Assembly (NCBI RefSeq): GCF_040436345.1 | Contig: NC_133237.1 | Location: 21,271,749 to 21,335,748, forward strand | Reading direction: 5' to 3' | Source of the DNA: Pagrus major | Lineage: Eukaryota > Chordata > Actinopteri > Spariformes > Sparidae | Length of the DNA: 64,000 bases | Part shown: in pieces, positions 63,001-64,000 of the stretch | Numbering within the stretch: the stretch's first letter is position 1 | How the letters are laid out: the number at the start of each line of letters is the position of its first letter | The notes under the pieces: model-generated | What the model was told of the DNA's origin: nothing | Database searches by the model: none | The model's input: the letters and a program-made list of their open reading frames with translations, nothing else | Made by a program: the position numbers and the translations under genes

Positions 63001-64000
63001 CCAGTGTTGCTGCAGTCGCAAAGTTTGCTCAGATCAGTGGAGAAGATACTCTGTAAATGTGGTTTAATGTAAAACTTTGGTTTCGTAAGTGTTCAATGAA
63101 GCCGTCGTTATGCTTTCATCATCGGCTCCTGATGGACTACTGAGAGCTGCCACAAAATTGCTCCAGTCGTCGCTTTGAAGAGCAACAATGACTCATGAAA
63201 TGTGACAGAAACAACTTTAAAGTCTCCTCGACGTTATAAAAGCACACTCGTGCCTTTGGAGAATTTCCTGCAGAAGATCTCAGACGCTGCGATGATGTGG
63301 GATATCACACAGAAGTGTCAAACATTAGAGTTTCACTTTCATCTTTAAGTTGGTTTGTGGGGGATGTTTCATATTCATTTGTCAGAATGAAATGCTCTTA
63401 TGCATGAAAAGTGGAAAATGACAACAACCACATTATCTCTGACTCATAATTGTTCAATTTTATTTTCACCACCGCTGGAAACTACATTGTCCTGTTGCTC
63501 ATAAACTTATTATGTCGATGCATTGACAGCACAAAGGAAATATTGTGGATCTGAAAAAGAACATTTTAATGAACTACATTTTTAACGGTCTCAGGACATT
63601 TCCCTTGAAACTGGACAGAGGAGACTATCACTAATGGATCCAACAGCAAAATATACAGTATTCAGTAGAAAACAGAGAACAGCCTGAAGGATTTGTTTCC
63701 ATAATTGCCACCCAATTAATGAGCTAACTAAAACAGTGTGTCCTGCAGCAGTTTCCTCTGCTTTGTCCTCAAATTCGAGCCCTATTAAATTGTGTCTAAA
63801 TTCAAATGACACATGTCCTTTGAAAGATAAACATTCCCTTTATTAGTCAACGCTCCTGGCCCATTAATTCCTGCTTGTTGTTGTGTGAAGCAATCCCCAA
63901 TGTGTTTCTCCGTCGTATCAGACAGCACCCATTTCATATTTTCAATTACAAAATATACAGAAAGTCTTTTTATTAACACATTTGTAGTTTAATGAAATGG
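60076..64000. other. Gene-free interval to the window end
   Basis: No supported gene. Poly-A lies at about 62316-62328. 62560-62940, read on the minus strand, is pyrimidine-rich and ends in an AATAAA-like word near 62580, possibly another retroposed unit. 63690-63960 is repeat-poor with CCAATTAATGAGC-type words and is a candidate conserved non-coding element. Confidence 0.35.

Overview
The window is nuclear DNA from a ray-finned fish, most likely a percomorph teleost. The evidence is intron-containing vertebrate genes with GT-AG (and one GC-AG) introns, many CA/GT/CT/ATT/GATA microsatellites, and short TTAA-flanked or inverted-ended repeats of kinds I know from percomorph genomes. There is no bacterial, organellar or viral gene organisation.

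Four protein-coding genes fill the left 37.4 kb. (1) ttyh3 (tweety family member 3) is on the minus strand, 17738 down to 174. Twelve coding exons are visible and the final C-terminal exon(s) lie beyond the left edge. (2) snx8 (sorting nexin 8) is on the plus strand, 19554 to 28783, with thirteen coding exons giving 516 residues. (3) nudt1 (MTH1, oxidised-purine nucleotide hydrolase) is on the minus strand, 34512 to 31049, with three coding exons giving 155 residues. (4) mrm2 (mitochondrial rRNA 2'-O-methyltransferase) is on the plus strand, 35748 to 37403, with two exons giving 241 residues. All exon joins listed keep the reading frame. ttyh3 and snx8 are head to head across about 1.8 kb, snx8 and nudt1 are tail to tail, and nudt1 and mrm2 are head to head across about 1.1 kb. 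The snx8-nudt1-mrm2 block is, from memory, the order seen on human 7p22.3, where TTYH3 is also nearby. The genes share no pathway: they serve a membrane channel-like protein, endosomal sorting, nucleotide-pool sanitation and mitochondrial ribosome assembly.

The right 26.6 kb (37404-64000) has no gene that I can support. It holds AT-rich unique sequence, microsatellites, decayed transposon fragments, a degenerate minisatellite and several strikingly perfect short hairpins. MAD1L1, the expected next gene by human synteny, was not recognised.

I found no novel multi-gene system. The points most worth following are the EH-like domain encoded by the first exons of snx8, a GC-AG intron and an overlapping upstream ORF in the same gene, a transposon fragment running into its last splice acceptor, the GTTAGC/GCTAGC-dense promoter between ttyh3 and snx8, and the perfect hairpins in the gene-poor half. 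Repeat family resemblances are from memory and were not searched.
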